Source: Paenibacillus piri
GTDB taxonomy: Bacteria; Bacillota; Bacilli; Paenibacillales; NBRC-103111
Length of the DNA: 64,000 nucleotides
Direction: 5' to 3'
NCBI RefSeq assembly: GCF_004354045.1
Contig: NZ_SMRT01000005.1
Location: forward strand, 196,513-260,512
In this document: in pieces, positions 54,974 through 63,425 of the stretch
Layout: the number at the start of each line of letters is the position of its first letter
How positions within the stretch are numbered: position 1 is the first letter of the stretch
Notes under the pieces: model-generated
What the model saw: the letters and a program-made list of their open reading frames with translations, nothing else
The model's database searches: none
What the model was told of the DNA's origin: nothing
Made by a program: the position numbers and the translations under genes

Positions 54974-56023
54974 ATGAAGCAATGGATCAAGGCGATAGGG
55001 TCGGGCAGGATAGGTTCGAGAGATTTATCCTATGATGAAGCGGTGGCCGCTGCCCATGCCATCGCTCGCGGCGAGTCGACGGATGCCCAGACGGCCGCGT
55101 TTTTAATGGCAATGCGGATGAAAGGCGAAGCGGACGACGAGATGATGGGTTTTATCGATGTGTTTCGCAAATATTCGCAGCCGTACCGTTCGTTTTCGGA
55201 TTCGCTTAGCTGTGCAGGCCCGTATGGCGGAAGGCATTATTTTCCGGTCACGCTGCCAGTCAGTCTGCTCATTGCGTCTGTCGGCTTCCCGCAGGTACTG
55301 CATGGCAGCGATGCGCTGCCTCCCAAGCGCGGCTCGTCTTTAAAGGAGCTGCTCGAAGAGCTGGGCGTTCAGGTGGAGCTCGATCCGCGGGATTGGGAAC
55401 ATATTTTTTTAACCATTCATATCGGATTTATTTGGACAGATGCTTTATGTCCGCCATTCGGACGCGTTCGCGCAGTGCGGGAGCAGATGGGGCTTAGAAC
55501 TTTTCTGAATACGGTCGAGAAAGTCATCAACCCGGTGCACTCGCAAAATATGCTGATCGGCGTCAGCCCGAAAACCGCCATGGACCAGATGATTCATTTG
55601 CTCAGGCAATCGGGCTTCGATACGGCTTATATGATTCAAGGGATCGAGGGCTCCGAAGATGTGCCCTTATCCAAAACAAGCGTCATCCGCAAAGTGACGG
55701 CGTGGGGCGATGAATCGAACACGATCGATCCGACGACGTTCGGGTTTCGCGGCGGGCCGCTGGAAAAAAGCACGAAGGAAGAACAGCTGCGTCTGTTAAC
55801 CCGGGTTATCGCGGGGGACGATGCGGACGAGGTGCGTAATGAACGGGAGCATGTCATTTTTAATACGGGCCTGCGTCTGTATTGGTTCGACAAGGTGGGC
55901 TCGTATGAGGAAGGCTTCCAGCTGGCCCGTTCACTGCTGCAGCGGAAGGAAGCGCAAAAAATGCTCGACAAATGGCGGGAGCTCAGCCGCAAAAGCGGAC
56001 AGCGCCAGCGGCAGGCGAATTGA
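54974..56023 (+). CDS. Anthranilate phosphoribosyltransferase-like protein (TrpD fold, degenerate active site)
   Basis: The 349 residues have the TrpD N-terminal helical domain (LSYDEAVAAAHAIARGESTD, TAAFLMAMRMKGE) and the phosphoribosyltransferase domain. The PRPP loop, normally GTGGD...FNIST, reads CAGPYGGRHYFPVTLPVS. The KHGNRAVSS segment reads LHGSDALPPKRGSS. LGLRTxFNxxGPLxNP appears as MGLRTFLNTVEKVINP. It is therefore a family member unlikely to make phosphoribosyl anthranilate, and no other trp genes are near. ATG 54974 has GGGGTGG 5 bases upstream. Confidence 0.8.
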   Translation: MKQWIKAIGSGRIGSRDLSYDEAVAAAHAIARGESTDAQTAAFLMAMRMKGEADDEMMGFIDVFRKYSQPYRSFSDSLSCAGPYGGRHYFPVTLPVSLLIASVGFPQVLHGSDALPPKRGSSLKELLEELGVQVELDPRDWEHIFLTIHIGFIWTDALCPPFGRVRAVREQMGLRTFLNTVEKVINPVHSQNMLIGVSPKTAMDQMIHLLRQSGFDTAYMIQGIEGSEDVPLSKTSVIRKVTAWGDESNTIDPTTFGFRGGPLEKSTKEEQLRLLTRVIAGDDADEVRNEREHVIFNTGLRLYWFDKVGSYEEGFQLARSLLQRKEAQKMLDKWRELSRKSGQRQRQAN

Positions 56024-56137
56024 TAGCGGCAGGATCATACGATTAGCGTACGAAAGAGAATGTCGATGAGTCGGGATAAGACTGGAGAATGGTTTCAGGG
56101 CGAGTTTCGATTTCAATTCCATTTGGCCGGAGGCCGC

Positions 56138-56226
56138 GGGGGCTCCCCGAACGGAAGGCCGAGAGTTGCTTGCACTCTTGACGAAACCCGGCGGATATGG
56201 GTTTACGGAATCGGCTTCGATGCCGG
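56138..56226 (+). repeat. R4 repeat, diverged copy
   Basis: GGGGGCTCCCC, then GAGAGTTGCTTGCACTCTTG, ACGAAACCCGGCGGA, GGGTTTACGGAAT and GGCTTCGA, follow the 30956 copy. The right terminal ACTTTTGGGGG has been lost. It lies between the TrpD-like stop and its terminator. Confidence 0.75.
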
Positions 56227-56239
56227 AAAAAAAGCGAAT

Positions 56240-56283
56240 AGACCTCCGGGAGCGCCATGATGGTGGGCACGGAGGTCTTTCTG
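56240..56283. terminator. Terminator between the convergent TrpD-like and Nudix genes
   Basis: AGACCTCCG-n-GC-n-CC pairs with GG-n-GC-n-CGGAGGTCT, followed by TT on plus and by a T-run on minus. It probably serves both directions. Nothing more is seen in 56284-56398. Confidence 0.75.
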
Positions 56284-56398
56284 CGTTTACGTCTGATCAG
56301 CCGACGCGAATCTGGAAATATAAGAAAAATGACGGTTGGTGCCAGTTTGACCGTTCGTTCATTGTCTTTCGGAAACGAGTAATGATGACTGCTCTTGC

Positions 56399-56902
56399 CT
56401 ATACGGCGCCGGGATCGCATAATGCGGTCCAATGAACGGTCGGCTGTGCCGTATCGGTAAATCCGGCCGTCCCGACCCATATATGGGGAGCGGGTCCGTT
56501 TTGTAAATAATGTTCGAGCAAGCGGTGAAAAATAAATGGGATTTCACGCTGCAGCGCCTCTGTCCGCGGAATCCAATGAAGCACGCCTTCATCGGTTTGG
56601 ATCGTATCTCTGCGGGCGGTGTATCCGGAATAGACGAACTGCTGGCGCAATTCCTGCCGATTGGCGCGTATGAGGATGTATCGAAGCCGCAAATCGATGA
56701 TTTCGTCTTCGCGCAGCCCGGTTTCCTCATAGATTTCCCGCAAGCAGGCGGCGCGCGGATCGTTCAGCTCCTCCGGCTCCAAATGACCGCCGACAGCGGC
56801 CCACATGCCGGGATTCAATGTGCGCTGGGGCGACCGTTTCATCATTAACAGGTCGTTGCCGTTAAACAGCATAGCGGTAGCTATCATACGTGTACGGAAC
56901 AA
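56399..56902 (-). CDS. Nudix hydrolase
   Basis: The 167 residues contain a Nudix box GGHLEPEELNDPRAACLREI followed by YEETGL, the variant with extra residues before RE. Preceding it is AVGGH after KRSPQRTLNPGMWA. It hydrolyses some nucleoside diphosphate derivative; the substrate cannot be predicted. Start TTG 56902 is chosen because GGGGAGG precedes it by 5 bases; upstream codons are rejected. Confidence 0.88.
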   Translation of the reverse strand: MFRTRMIATAMLFNGNDLLMMKRSPQRTLNPGMWAAVGGHLEPEELNDPRAACLREIYEETGLREDEIIDLRLRYILIRANRQELRQQFVYSGYTARRDTIQTDEGVLHWIPRTEALQREIPFIFHRLLEHYLQNGPAPHIWVGTAGFTDTAQPTVHWTALCDPGAV

Positions 56903-57051
56903 ACGAATCCTCCCCTTTACATAGAGCGGTTGTACGGTTTTTAGCCTGCCTGTACCGTGAATTCCTACCCACTGTATCATGGATCGGTACCGCTTCCTAG
57001 AGTACAGTTGTGGAAATTTGATGACACCTGCCTGAACTTGAAAAATGCCTA

Positions 57052-57080
57052 TTGCCGGATAGCGCTGTTTTCGATATAAT
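57052..57080 (+). promoter_or_regulatory. Sigma-A promoter for the pheB-hom-thr operon
   Basis: TTGCCG (57052-57057), 17-bp spacer, TATAAT (57075-57080), 45 bp before the pheB start. Confidence 0.7.
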
Positions 57081-57125
57081 GTCCACTATGTAGAAACATT
57101 CGTCTTTTTAGAGAGGACTGTTACC

Positions 57126-57605
57126 GTGCTGGATAAAAAAACGGCAGAGATCAAACCAATCGGCCATGAGCATGAGCGTTACTATTTGGTCAGGGAAGAT
57201 ATTTTGCCTGAAGCGTTGGTTAAAACCGTCCAGGCGAAGGAACTGCTGGCCCGGGGGGAAGTAAAGACGATTCACGAAGCGGTTGAGCAGGTGGAGCTGA
57301 GCCGCAGTGCCTTTTACAAGTACAAGGACGGAATTTTTCCACTAAGCAAGCTGGAGCGGGAGCGGATCGTGACCATTTCGATGGATTTGGAGCATCGTTC
57401 GGGCATTTTGTCCAGGGTGCTGGCGATGATTGCAGGACTCGAAGGAAATGTGCTGACGATCCATCAGACGATTCCGCTGCAGGGTGTGGCTAATGTGGTC
57501 ATTTCGGTGGAAACGTCGCAGATGAGTGAGAATGTCGCGTTTTTGCTGGAACGGCTGCGGGATCAGGACGGCGTCAGCCGGGCCGCGTTGATCGGCCAAG
57601 GCTAG
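57126..57605 (+). CDS. pheB: ACT domain-containing protein PheB-like (UPF0735)
   Basis: The 159 residues have an N-terminal helix-turn-helix-like part (KTIHEAVEQVELSRSAFYKY) and a C-terminal ACT domain (IVTISMDLEHRSGILSRVLA, GNVLTIHQTIPLQG). In Bacillus it precedes pheA, and here it leads the aspartate/phenylalanine gene set. The real role is unclear; amino-acid-sensing regulation is inferred. The start is GTG 57126. Confidence 0.9.
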   Translation: MLDKKTAEIKPIGHEHERYYLVREDILPEALVKTVQAKELLARGEVKTIHEAVEQVELSRSAFYKYKDGIFPLSKLERERIVTISMDLEHRSGILSRVLAMIAGLEGNVLTIHQTIPLQGVANVVISVETSQMSENVAFLLERLRDQDGVSRAALIGQG

Positions 57606-57699
57606 CAGGGAGCCGATTGCGGCGGGCTTATTGCCCAAGGCTGTCAGACTGATCCATACAGATAGAGACGATGAGTGATAACTTGGAGGAGGAACCTAT

Positions 57700-58986
57700 A
57701 TGAAGCCAATCAAAGTGGGGTTGCTGGGACTCGGTACTGTCGGTACCGGCGTGGTTCGCATCGTGGAAGGACATCAGCATGACTTGTTGAGCCAAACCGG
57801 CGCGGCCATCGAGGTTGCGAAAGTTTTGGTGCAGGATAAGAGCAAGACAAGGGCGGTAGCCGTACCAGCCGACAAGCTGACCGAAAGTCCGTGGGATGTG
57901 ATCGAAGATCCGGAGATCGATATCATCGTGGAAGTGATGGGCGGCATCGACCTGGCCAAGCAATACATTATCGAATCGCTGGAGAGGGGGAAGCATATCG
58001 TCACGGCGAACAAAGATTTGATGGCGCTGCATGGTCCGGAAATTTTGGCCAAAGCCGCCGAAAAGGGCTGCGATGTGTACTATGAGGCCAGCGTGGCGGG
58101 CGGTATTCCGATTATCCGTACGCTGATCGAAGGCTTTTCGTCCGACCGCATTACGAAAATTATGGGCATTGTCAACGGGACGACGAATTACATTTTGTCC
58201 AAAATGAGCCAGGAGGGCGCAGCTTACGAGGCCGTGCTGAAGGAAGCCCAGCAGCTCGGCTACGCCGAGGCCGATCCGACATCCGATGTGGAAGGCTTTG
58301 ACGCCGCCCGCAAAATGACCATTCTCGGAACGCTCGGCTTCCATTCCAACGTTGCGCTCAGCGACGTTTCAGTGCGCGGGATCAGTCAGGTTAGCAAGGA
58401 AGACATCGCCTACGGCAAACGGCTGGGCTACGAAGTGAAGCTGCTTGGCATCGCCGAGCGCAACGACGATCGCATCAGCATCAGCGTGCAGCCGACCATG
58501 GTGAAGATGTCGCATCCGCTGGCCTCCGTGAACGGCGTGTACAATGCCGTGTACGTATACGGCGAAGCGGTGGGCGAGACGATGTTTTACGGTCCGGGCG
58601 CTGGCGAAATGCCTACGGCTACTTCGATCGTCGCGGATTTGGTCGCCGTGGTGCGCAATTTGAAGCTGGGCATTAACGGCCAGCGCGGATTTTCGCCCTA
58701 TAAGGAGAAGAAGCTGAAGACCGACGAGCAGATCGCCTCGAAAAACTTTATTTTGCTGCATGTGGAAGATAAAGCAGGGGTTCTGGCGCAAATTACGCAG
58801 GTGTTTGCCGAGCATGAAGTAAGTCTGGAATCGGTGCTGCAGCATCCGAACGCGCTGAATCCGAAAGCGGAAATTATCATTATTACCCATGACGCCAACC
58901 AGGCGGCAATGAAAAAAGTGTTGAAGCAGTTCGAAGCGATGGACGTTGTCCACGCCATCAAGAGCGTATACCGAGTGGAGGGTTAA
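57700..58986 (+). CDS. hom: Homoserine dehydrogenase
   Basis: This NAD(P)H-dependent enzyme makes homoserine from aspartate semialdehyde. The 428 residues have a Rossmann domain ([19 protein letters not shown]), catalytic part ([50 protein letters not shown]) and a C-terminal ACT domain ([20 protein letters not shown]) for feedback by threonine. GGAGGAGG lies 7 bases before the ATG. thrC begins 7 bases after its stop. Confidence 0.97.
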   Translation: MKPIKVGLLGLGTVGTGVVRIVEGHQHDLLSQTGAAIEVAKVLVQDKSKTRAVAVPADKLTESPWDVIEDPEIDIIVEVMGGIDLAKQYIIESLERGKHIVTANKDLMALHGPEILAKAAEKGCDVYYEASVAGGIPIIRTLIEGFSSDRITKIMGIVNGTTNYILSKMSQEGAAYEAVLKEAQQLGYAEADPTSDVEGFDAARKMTILGTLGFHSNVALSDVSVRGISQVSKEDIAYGKRLGYEVKLLGIAERNDDRISISVQPTMVKMSHPLASVNGVYNAVYVYGEAVGETMFYGPGAGEMPTATSIVADLVAVVRNLKLGINGQRGFSPYKEKKLKTDEQIASKNFILLHVEDKAGVLAQITQVFAEHEVSLESVLQHPNALNPKAEIIIITHDANQAAMKKVLKQFEAMDVVHAIKSVYRVEG

Positions 58987-58993
58987 TATTCAA

Positions 58994-60055
58994 ATGAGAT
59001 ACATGGGACTACTGCAAACCTACAAGTCGTACTTGCCTGTTACCGACAAAACGCCGATGCTTACTTTGCAGGAAGGCAATACACCGCTCATTCATGCGGA
59101 AAACCTGTCCAATGAACTGGATCTCGATATTTACTTCAAATACGAGGGCTTGAATCCGACCGGTTCCTTCAAGGACCGCGGCATGGTGATGGCTGTAGCC
59201 AAAGCGATGGAGGAAGGCAGCCGTACGATCATGTGTGCTTCGACCGGCAACACCTCGGCAGCGGCGGCGGCCTATGCGGCACGCGGCGGCTTGAATTGCA
59301 TCGTGCTGATCCCTAACAACAACATCGCGCTCGGCAAATTGGCGCAGGCGATCATTTACGGCGCAAAGGTCATCGCGATCGAAGGCAACTTCGACCGCGC
59401 GCTTGAGATCGTGCGCGAGATTACGGCGAAGCATCCGATCACCCTGGTCAACTCGGTTAATCCGTTCCGGATCGAAGGGCAAAAAACGGCGGCCTTCGAG
59501 GTCGTTGAGCAGCTTGGCAAAGCGCCGGATTACTTGGCGATTCCGGTTGGCAATGCCGGCAATATTACCGCCTACTGGAAAGGCTTCAAGGAATTCCATG
59601 CCGCAGGCAAATCGGCGTCGCTGCCGAAAATGATCGGCTTTGAAGCCGAAGGCTCCGCCGCGATCGTGCGTGGCGAACCGATTCCGAACCCGGAAACCGT
59701 CGCGACGGCGATCCGCATCGGCAATCCGGCTACATGGCAGGGCGCCGTTGCCGCCGCGAAAGATTCCGGCGGTCAGATCAACTATGTGACCGACGAGCAA
59801 ATCCTGCATGCGTACAAGACGATCGCCGCGCGCGAAGGCATCTTCGCCGAGCCGGCATCGGCGGCATCGATCGCCGGCGTGATGAAGCTGAAGCAGGAAG
59901 GCTACTTCGAGAAAGGCCAATCCGTCGTCTGCGTATTGACCGGACACGGCTTGAAGGATCCTAATATCGCGATCAAGAGCGTGAACGGCGATCCGATGGT
60001 CGTAAAAGATTCGGAAGAAGCGGTTATGGACGCGATTCAAAAGCTGGAAAATTAA
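58994..60055 (+). CDS. thrC: Threonine synthase
   Basis: This PLP enzyme converts O-phosphohomoserine to threonine. It is 353 residues from ATG 58994, with GGAGGG 10 bases before it (inside the hom end). The PLP Lys lies in [30 protein letters not shown] and [14 protein letters not shown] form the phosphate pocket. It is the short Bacillus-type threonine synthase. Confidence 0.96.
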   Translation: MRYMGLLQTYKSYLPVTDKTPMLTLQEGNTPLIHAENLSNELDLDIYFKYEGLNPTGSFKDRGMVMAVAKAMEEGSRTIMCASTGNTSAAAAAYAARGGLNCIVLIPNNNIALGKLAQAIIYGAKVIAIEGNFDRALEIVREITAKHPITLVNSVNPFRIEGQKTAAFEVVEQLGKAPDYLAIPVGNAGNITAYWKGFKEFHAAGKSASLPKMIGFEAEGSAAIVRGEPIPNPETVATAIRIGNPATWQGAVAAAKDSGGQINYVTDEQILHAYKTIAAREGIFAEPASAASIAGVMKLKQEGYFEKGQSVVCVLTGHGLKDPNIAIKSVNGDPMVVKDSEEAVMDAIQKLEN

Positions 60056-60064
60056 AGGAGTTTT

Positions 60065-61042
60065 ATGATGGAGAACGGCAGCCGGAAAGTACGCGTCAAG
60101 GTACCGGGCAGCACGGCGAATTTGGGGCCGGGCTTCGATACGCTCGGGATGGCGCTTAACGTATACGCATGGATCGAAATGAGCATCGCCGATCAAACGA
60201 TCATCCATTTGATCGGCGAGCAGATGAACGGGATACCGACGGACAAGTCGAATCTGCTTTACGAGGTGGCCCAGATGGTGTTCGCGAAAGCGGGCGTCAG
60301 CCATCCGGAGCTGGAAATATCGATGTACAGCGACATTCCGCTGGCGCGGGGCTTGGGCAGCAGCGCCTCGGCGATCGTCGGCGGCCTTGCCGCCGCCAAT
60401 GCGCTCATCGGCAGCCCGCTGTCCGATGATACGCTGTTTCAGATGGCGACGGAGCTGGAGCAGCACCCCGACAATGTCGGGGCTTCGCTCTTCGGCGGCT
60501 TGGTCGTCGCTTTCTGGGACGGGGAGCGGGCGGAGCATATCCGCATCGAGCCCGACGACAGGCTGGAAGTGCTGGTGGCCATCCCGCACTTCCAGCTGCA
60601 GACCGAGAAGGCGCGGCATGTGCTGCCGCGCGAGCAAAGCCTGGCGAATGCCGTCTTCAACGTCGGGCATTCGTCCGTGCTCGTCGCCGCCCTCTGCACC
60701 GGGCGGCTCGACATGATTCCGCGCGCGATGAAAGACGCGCTGCATCAGCCTTATCGCGCCCCGCTCGTGCCGGGGCTCGGGCATATTCTCGCCGAGGCGA
60801 CGGAGCACGGCGCGCTCGGCGTGGCCTTGAGCGGCGCGGGGCCGACGATGCTCGCGCTCGTGGAGCGGGACAGCTCCCGCAAGGCGGAGCTGGAGCGGTT
60901 TCTGCTCGATACGCTGCGCGGCGAGCAGATCGAGGCGACGCTGCTGTGGCTAAAGCCCGACAAGAGCGGCGTACAGGTGTTGACACACTTTGATGAAAGG
61001 TGTACATTATTCGAAAACATCAAAGGAGAGGTCCGCGCATGA
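60065..61042 (+). CDS. thrB: Homoserine kinase
   Basis: This GHMP-family kinase phosphorylates homoserine. The 325 residues begin with VKVPGSTANLGPGFDTLGMA. The ATP loop is PLARGLGSSASAIVGGLAAA and the C-terminal motif is GVALSGAGPTMLAL. AAAGGAG lies 4 bases before the first of two ATGs (60065, 60068). The stop overlaps the pheA start as ATGA. The 3' half is GC-rich. Confidence 0.96.
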   Translation: MMENGSRKVRVKVPGSTANLGPGFDTLGMALNVYAWIEMSIADQTIIHLIGEQMNGIPTDKSNLLYEVAQMVFAKAGVSHPELEISMYSDIPLARGLGSSASAIVGGLAAANALIGSPLSDDTLFQMATELEQHPDNVGASLFGGLVVAFWDGERAEHIRIEPDDRLEVLVAIPHFQLQTEKARHVLPREQSLANAVFNVGHSSVLVAALCTGRLDMIPRAMKDALHQPYRAPLVPGLGHILAEATEHGALGVALSGAGPTMLALVERDSSRKAELERFLLDTLRGEQIEATLLWLKPDKSGVQVLTHFDERCTLFENIKGEVRA

Positions 61043-61917
61043 AGCGAATCGCGCTTTTAGGACCAGGTACGTACACCGAAGAATCGGCGCATCATTTTTT
61101 AGGCAATAAAGCGTTCCAATACGTCAACTGCAAGCTGATAGACGATGTTTTTATGTCAACGGTTAACGGAGCGAGCGACTACAGCGTCATTCCGATCGAA
61201 AACACATTCGACGGTTCCGTCCGGCTTCATCTGGATTGGCTGGCGAATGAAGTCGATCTGCCGATGCAGGCGGAATGGGTGTATCCGATTTCAATCAGCC
61301 TGCATGGCGTGCGGCCCGTCGGAGAATCGCTGGAGGCCGACTGCCGCAGCCTGACCAAGATCATTTCACACGGCGTCACCTTGACGCAGTGCCGGCAGTT
61401 TTTGCAGCGCTATTTGCCCCACGCCGAGCTGGAGCAGGTAGGCAGCAACGGCGAAGCGGCCAGGCAGGTGAAGGAATTGGGCCGTCCGGACGTGGCGGCG
61501 CTGGCGCCGTTTTCGGCGGGGCTTCTGTATGGCTTGGACACTTGGGCCCGGGATATGCAGGACCACCATAACAACTATACCCGGTTCGTGCTGGTCGGCA
61601 ACGAGCCGATTCGGCTGGCGGCGGAGCCGAGCTCGACCAAAACGACCATTCTCGTCACATTGCCCGAGGATTATCCGGGAGCGCTGCATCAGATGCTCTC
61701 GGCGTTTGCATGGCGGCGCATCAACTTGTCGAAGATCGAATCAAGGCCGACCAAAAAGAAACTTGGCACTTATTATTTCTTTATCGATATCGAGGCTTCG
61801 ATGGATTCCGTTTTGCTTCCTGCAGCGCTTCAAGAGATTGAAGCCATCGGCTGTCAGGTTCGCATATTGGGCTGTTATCCCACTTATACTTATGATCCTT
61901 TACACGCGGAGGTGTAA
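61039..61917 (+). CDS. pheA: Prephenate dehydratase
   Basis: This converts prephenate to phenylpyruvate for phenylalanine. The 292 residues have the catalytic domain (ALLGPGTYTEESAHHFLG, VIPIENTFDGSVRLHLD, NNYTRFVLVG) and a C-terminal ACT domain (FAWRRINLSKIESRPTKKKL) for Phe feedback. The usual GPxGTFT/S is GPGTYTEESA, and ENSxEGSV is ENTFDGSV, both conservative. ATG 61039 has AAAGGAGAGG upstream and overlaps the thrB stop. Confidence 0.95.
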   Translation: MKRIALLGPGTYTEESAHHFLGNKAFQYVNCKLIDDVFMSTVNGASDYSVIPIENTFDGSVRLHLDWLANEVDLPMQAEWVYPISISLHGVRPVGESLEADCRSLTKIISHGVTLTQCRQFLQRYLPHAELEQVGSNGEAARQVKELGRPDVAALAPFSAGLLYGLDTWARDMQDHHNNYTRFVLVGNEPIRLAAEPSSTKTTILVTLPEDYPGALHQMLSAFAWRRINLSKIESRPTKKKLGTYYFFIDIEASMDSVLLPAALQEIEAIGCQVRILGCYPTYTYDPLHAEV

Positions 61918-61922
61918 GAGAA

Positions 61923-62801
61923 ATGGCGCAAGTTATTTACTTAAACGGCAAGTATGTGAGCAAGGAGGATGCGCAGGTTTCCGTCTATGACCATGGTTTT
62001 TTGTATGGCGACGGTATATTCGAAGGCATCCGGATTTACAACGGCAACATCTTCAAATCCAGGGAGCATTTGGACAGACTGTACGATTCGGCCAAGTCGA
62101 TCATGCTCGACATTCCATTGAAGCAGACGGAAATGCAGGAAGTGTTGAGCGAGACGATCCGCCGCAACGAGCTGCGCGACGGTTACATCCGTCTGGTCGT
62201 ATCCCGCGGCCCCGGAGACCTCGGGCTTGATCCGCGCCGTTCGCCCAAAGCGAACGTCATCATCATTGTCGAGCAGCTGTCGATTTATCCGGAGGAAGCA
62301 TACATCAACGGGCTGAAGACCGTATCCGTATCGACCCGCCGCAATGTGCCCGACGCCTTGAATCCGAAGATCAAATCGTTGAACTACCTGAACAATATTT
62401 TGGTTAAAATTCAAGCCAACCTGGCCGGCGTGGGCGAAGCGATCATGCTGAATTCACAGGGCTATGTGGCGGAGGGCTCGTCCGATAACATTTTCATCGT
62501 GAAACGGGGGGTTATATATACGCCTCCATGCTACTGCGGTGCGCTGGAGGGCATAACCCGTGCGGCGATTATCGAAATCAGCCAGAAGCTCGGCTATACG
62601 CTCAAGGAAGAGCCGTTTACGCTGCATGACGTGTATGTCGCAGATGAAGTGTTTTTCACCGGAACGGCCGCGGAAGTTATTGCGGTTCGCGAGGTGGATG
62701 CGAGAACGATCGGCGAAGGCAAGGCGGGTCCGATTACGACGCAATTGCTTAAGGAATTCCGCAAGCTGGTTGAAATCGACGGCGTCAAAGTATACGAGTG
62801 A
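61923..62801 (+). CDS. ilvE: Branched-chain amino acid aminotransferase
   Basis: This PLP fold-type IV enzyme interconverts branched-chain amino and keto acids. The 292 residues show SVYDHGFLYGDGIFEGIRIY, the PLP Lys in NPKIKSLNYLNNILVK and EGSSDNIFIVKRG. KSLNYLNN with a branched-chain pattern favours IlvE over D-amino acid transaminase. It closes the operon. Its TGA stop lies within the border of the R3 element, so the present C-terminus was probably set by that insertion. Confidence 0.9.
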   Translation: MAQVIYLNGKYVSKEDAQVSVYDHGFLYGDGIFEGIRIYNGNIFKSREHLDRLYDSAKSIMLDIPLKQTEMQEVLSETIRRNELRDGYIRLVVSRGPGDLGLDPRRSPKANVIIIVEQLSIYPEEAYINGLKTVSVSTRRNVPDALNPKIKSLNYLNNILVKIQANLAGVGEAIMLNSQGYVAEGSSDNIFIVKRGVIYTPPCYCGALEGITRAAIIEISQKLGYTLKEEPFTLHDVYVADEVFFTGTAAEVIAVREVDARTIGEGKAGPITTQLLKEFRKLVEIDGVKVYE

Positions 62802-62908
62802 ACTCGTTCAGCTATGCTGAACATCGGGGAATCAGATGGGGACTTTACCCCACCTGATTCAAGGCCCACCTTAGAGGTGGGGGTCTTAACCCGATAAAGT
62901 CGTAATCG
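62798..62908 (-). repeat. R3 structured element, copy 2 (inverted)
   Basis: Read on the minus strand it matches 40600-40710 at 107 of 111 positions with no gaps. The differences are G to A and C to T at facing positions of hairpin 1 (CCCACCT-cta-AGGTGGG, pairing kept), one in the loop of hairpin 2 and one in the loop of hairpin 3. Its right border GAGTTCAC covers the ilvE stop codon. Confidence 0.9.
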
Positions 62909-62937
62909 AATAAATCATTCTGCGAAATCAATAAACG

Positions 62938-62987
62938 AAGAACCCGCGCATCGGGCGAAAGCTGGTGCGTTGCGGTTCTTTTTTTGT
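62938..62987 (+). terminator. Intrinsic terminator after ilvE/R3
   Basis: AAGAACC-cGC pairs with GcGGTTCTT around a long loop, followed by a run of seven T. It ends the pheB-ilvE operon on the far side of R3. Confidence 0.75.
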
Positions 62988-63155
62988 TTCTTAAGCGATC
63001 CGCCCGGGCAGCCATCCCTTCAACGAAAGGCGCCCCCGTTTGGCCGCAAACGGGATGTTGCGCCTCCATGAATCCTCCGCTTTGGCAGAGTCAACTTAAA
63101 TTCTTCCCGCTGCCGCTTGGCGGGACTGGAACGGTCCGGTGATCCGCATGAACCG

Positions 63156-63183
63156 GCTTCCGTATTTGCCGGAGGCTTTTTTT
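63156..63183 (+). terminator. Second terminator-like hairpin before the LysM gene
   Basis: GCTTCCG-tatttgc-CGGAGGC (one G-U pair) followed by TTTTTTT. No gene precedes it that needs it, unless read-through from ilvE. Nothing else is seen in 63184-63410. Confidence 0.6.
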
Positions 63184-63425
63184 GCAACGGCTTATGCGTA
63201 TTTTTTTCTGGAAATGATGGTCAATTGCCCACCTTTCTGCATAGACTGTAATGTCATTTTGTTTAGGTGCATGAATGTGGTTCAAATGTTTTTTTCATGC
63301 GGGGAATACCGCCATTGTGAATTGCAGTGCAAACGAAGTGTACGTTAGTGGAGAGTCCTTTCTGGGGATCCTTGGAAATAAGGGACAGGAAAGCATCTCA
63401 CGAAAAACCCAAGGAGGTTTGTGCA

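Noticed and set aside
59009..60808. A 599-codon minus-strand frame opposite thrC and thrB
   Set aside because: It runs antisense to two clear enzymes, is rich in Arg and His, which is typical of shadow frames, and has no ribosome site.
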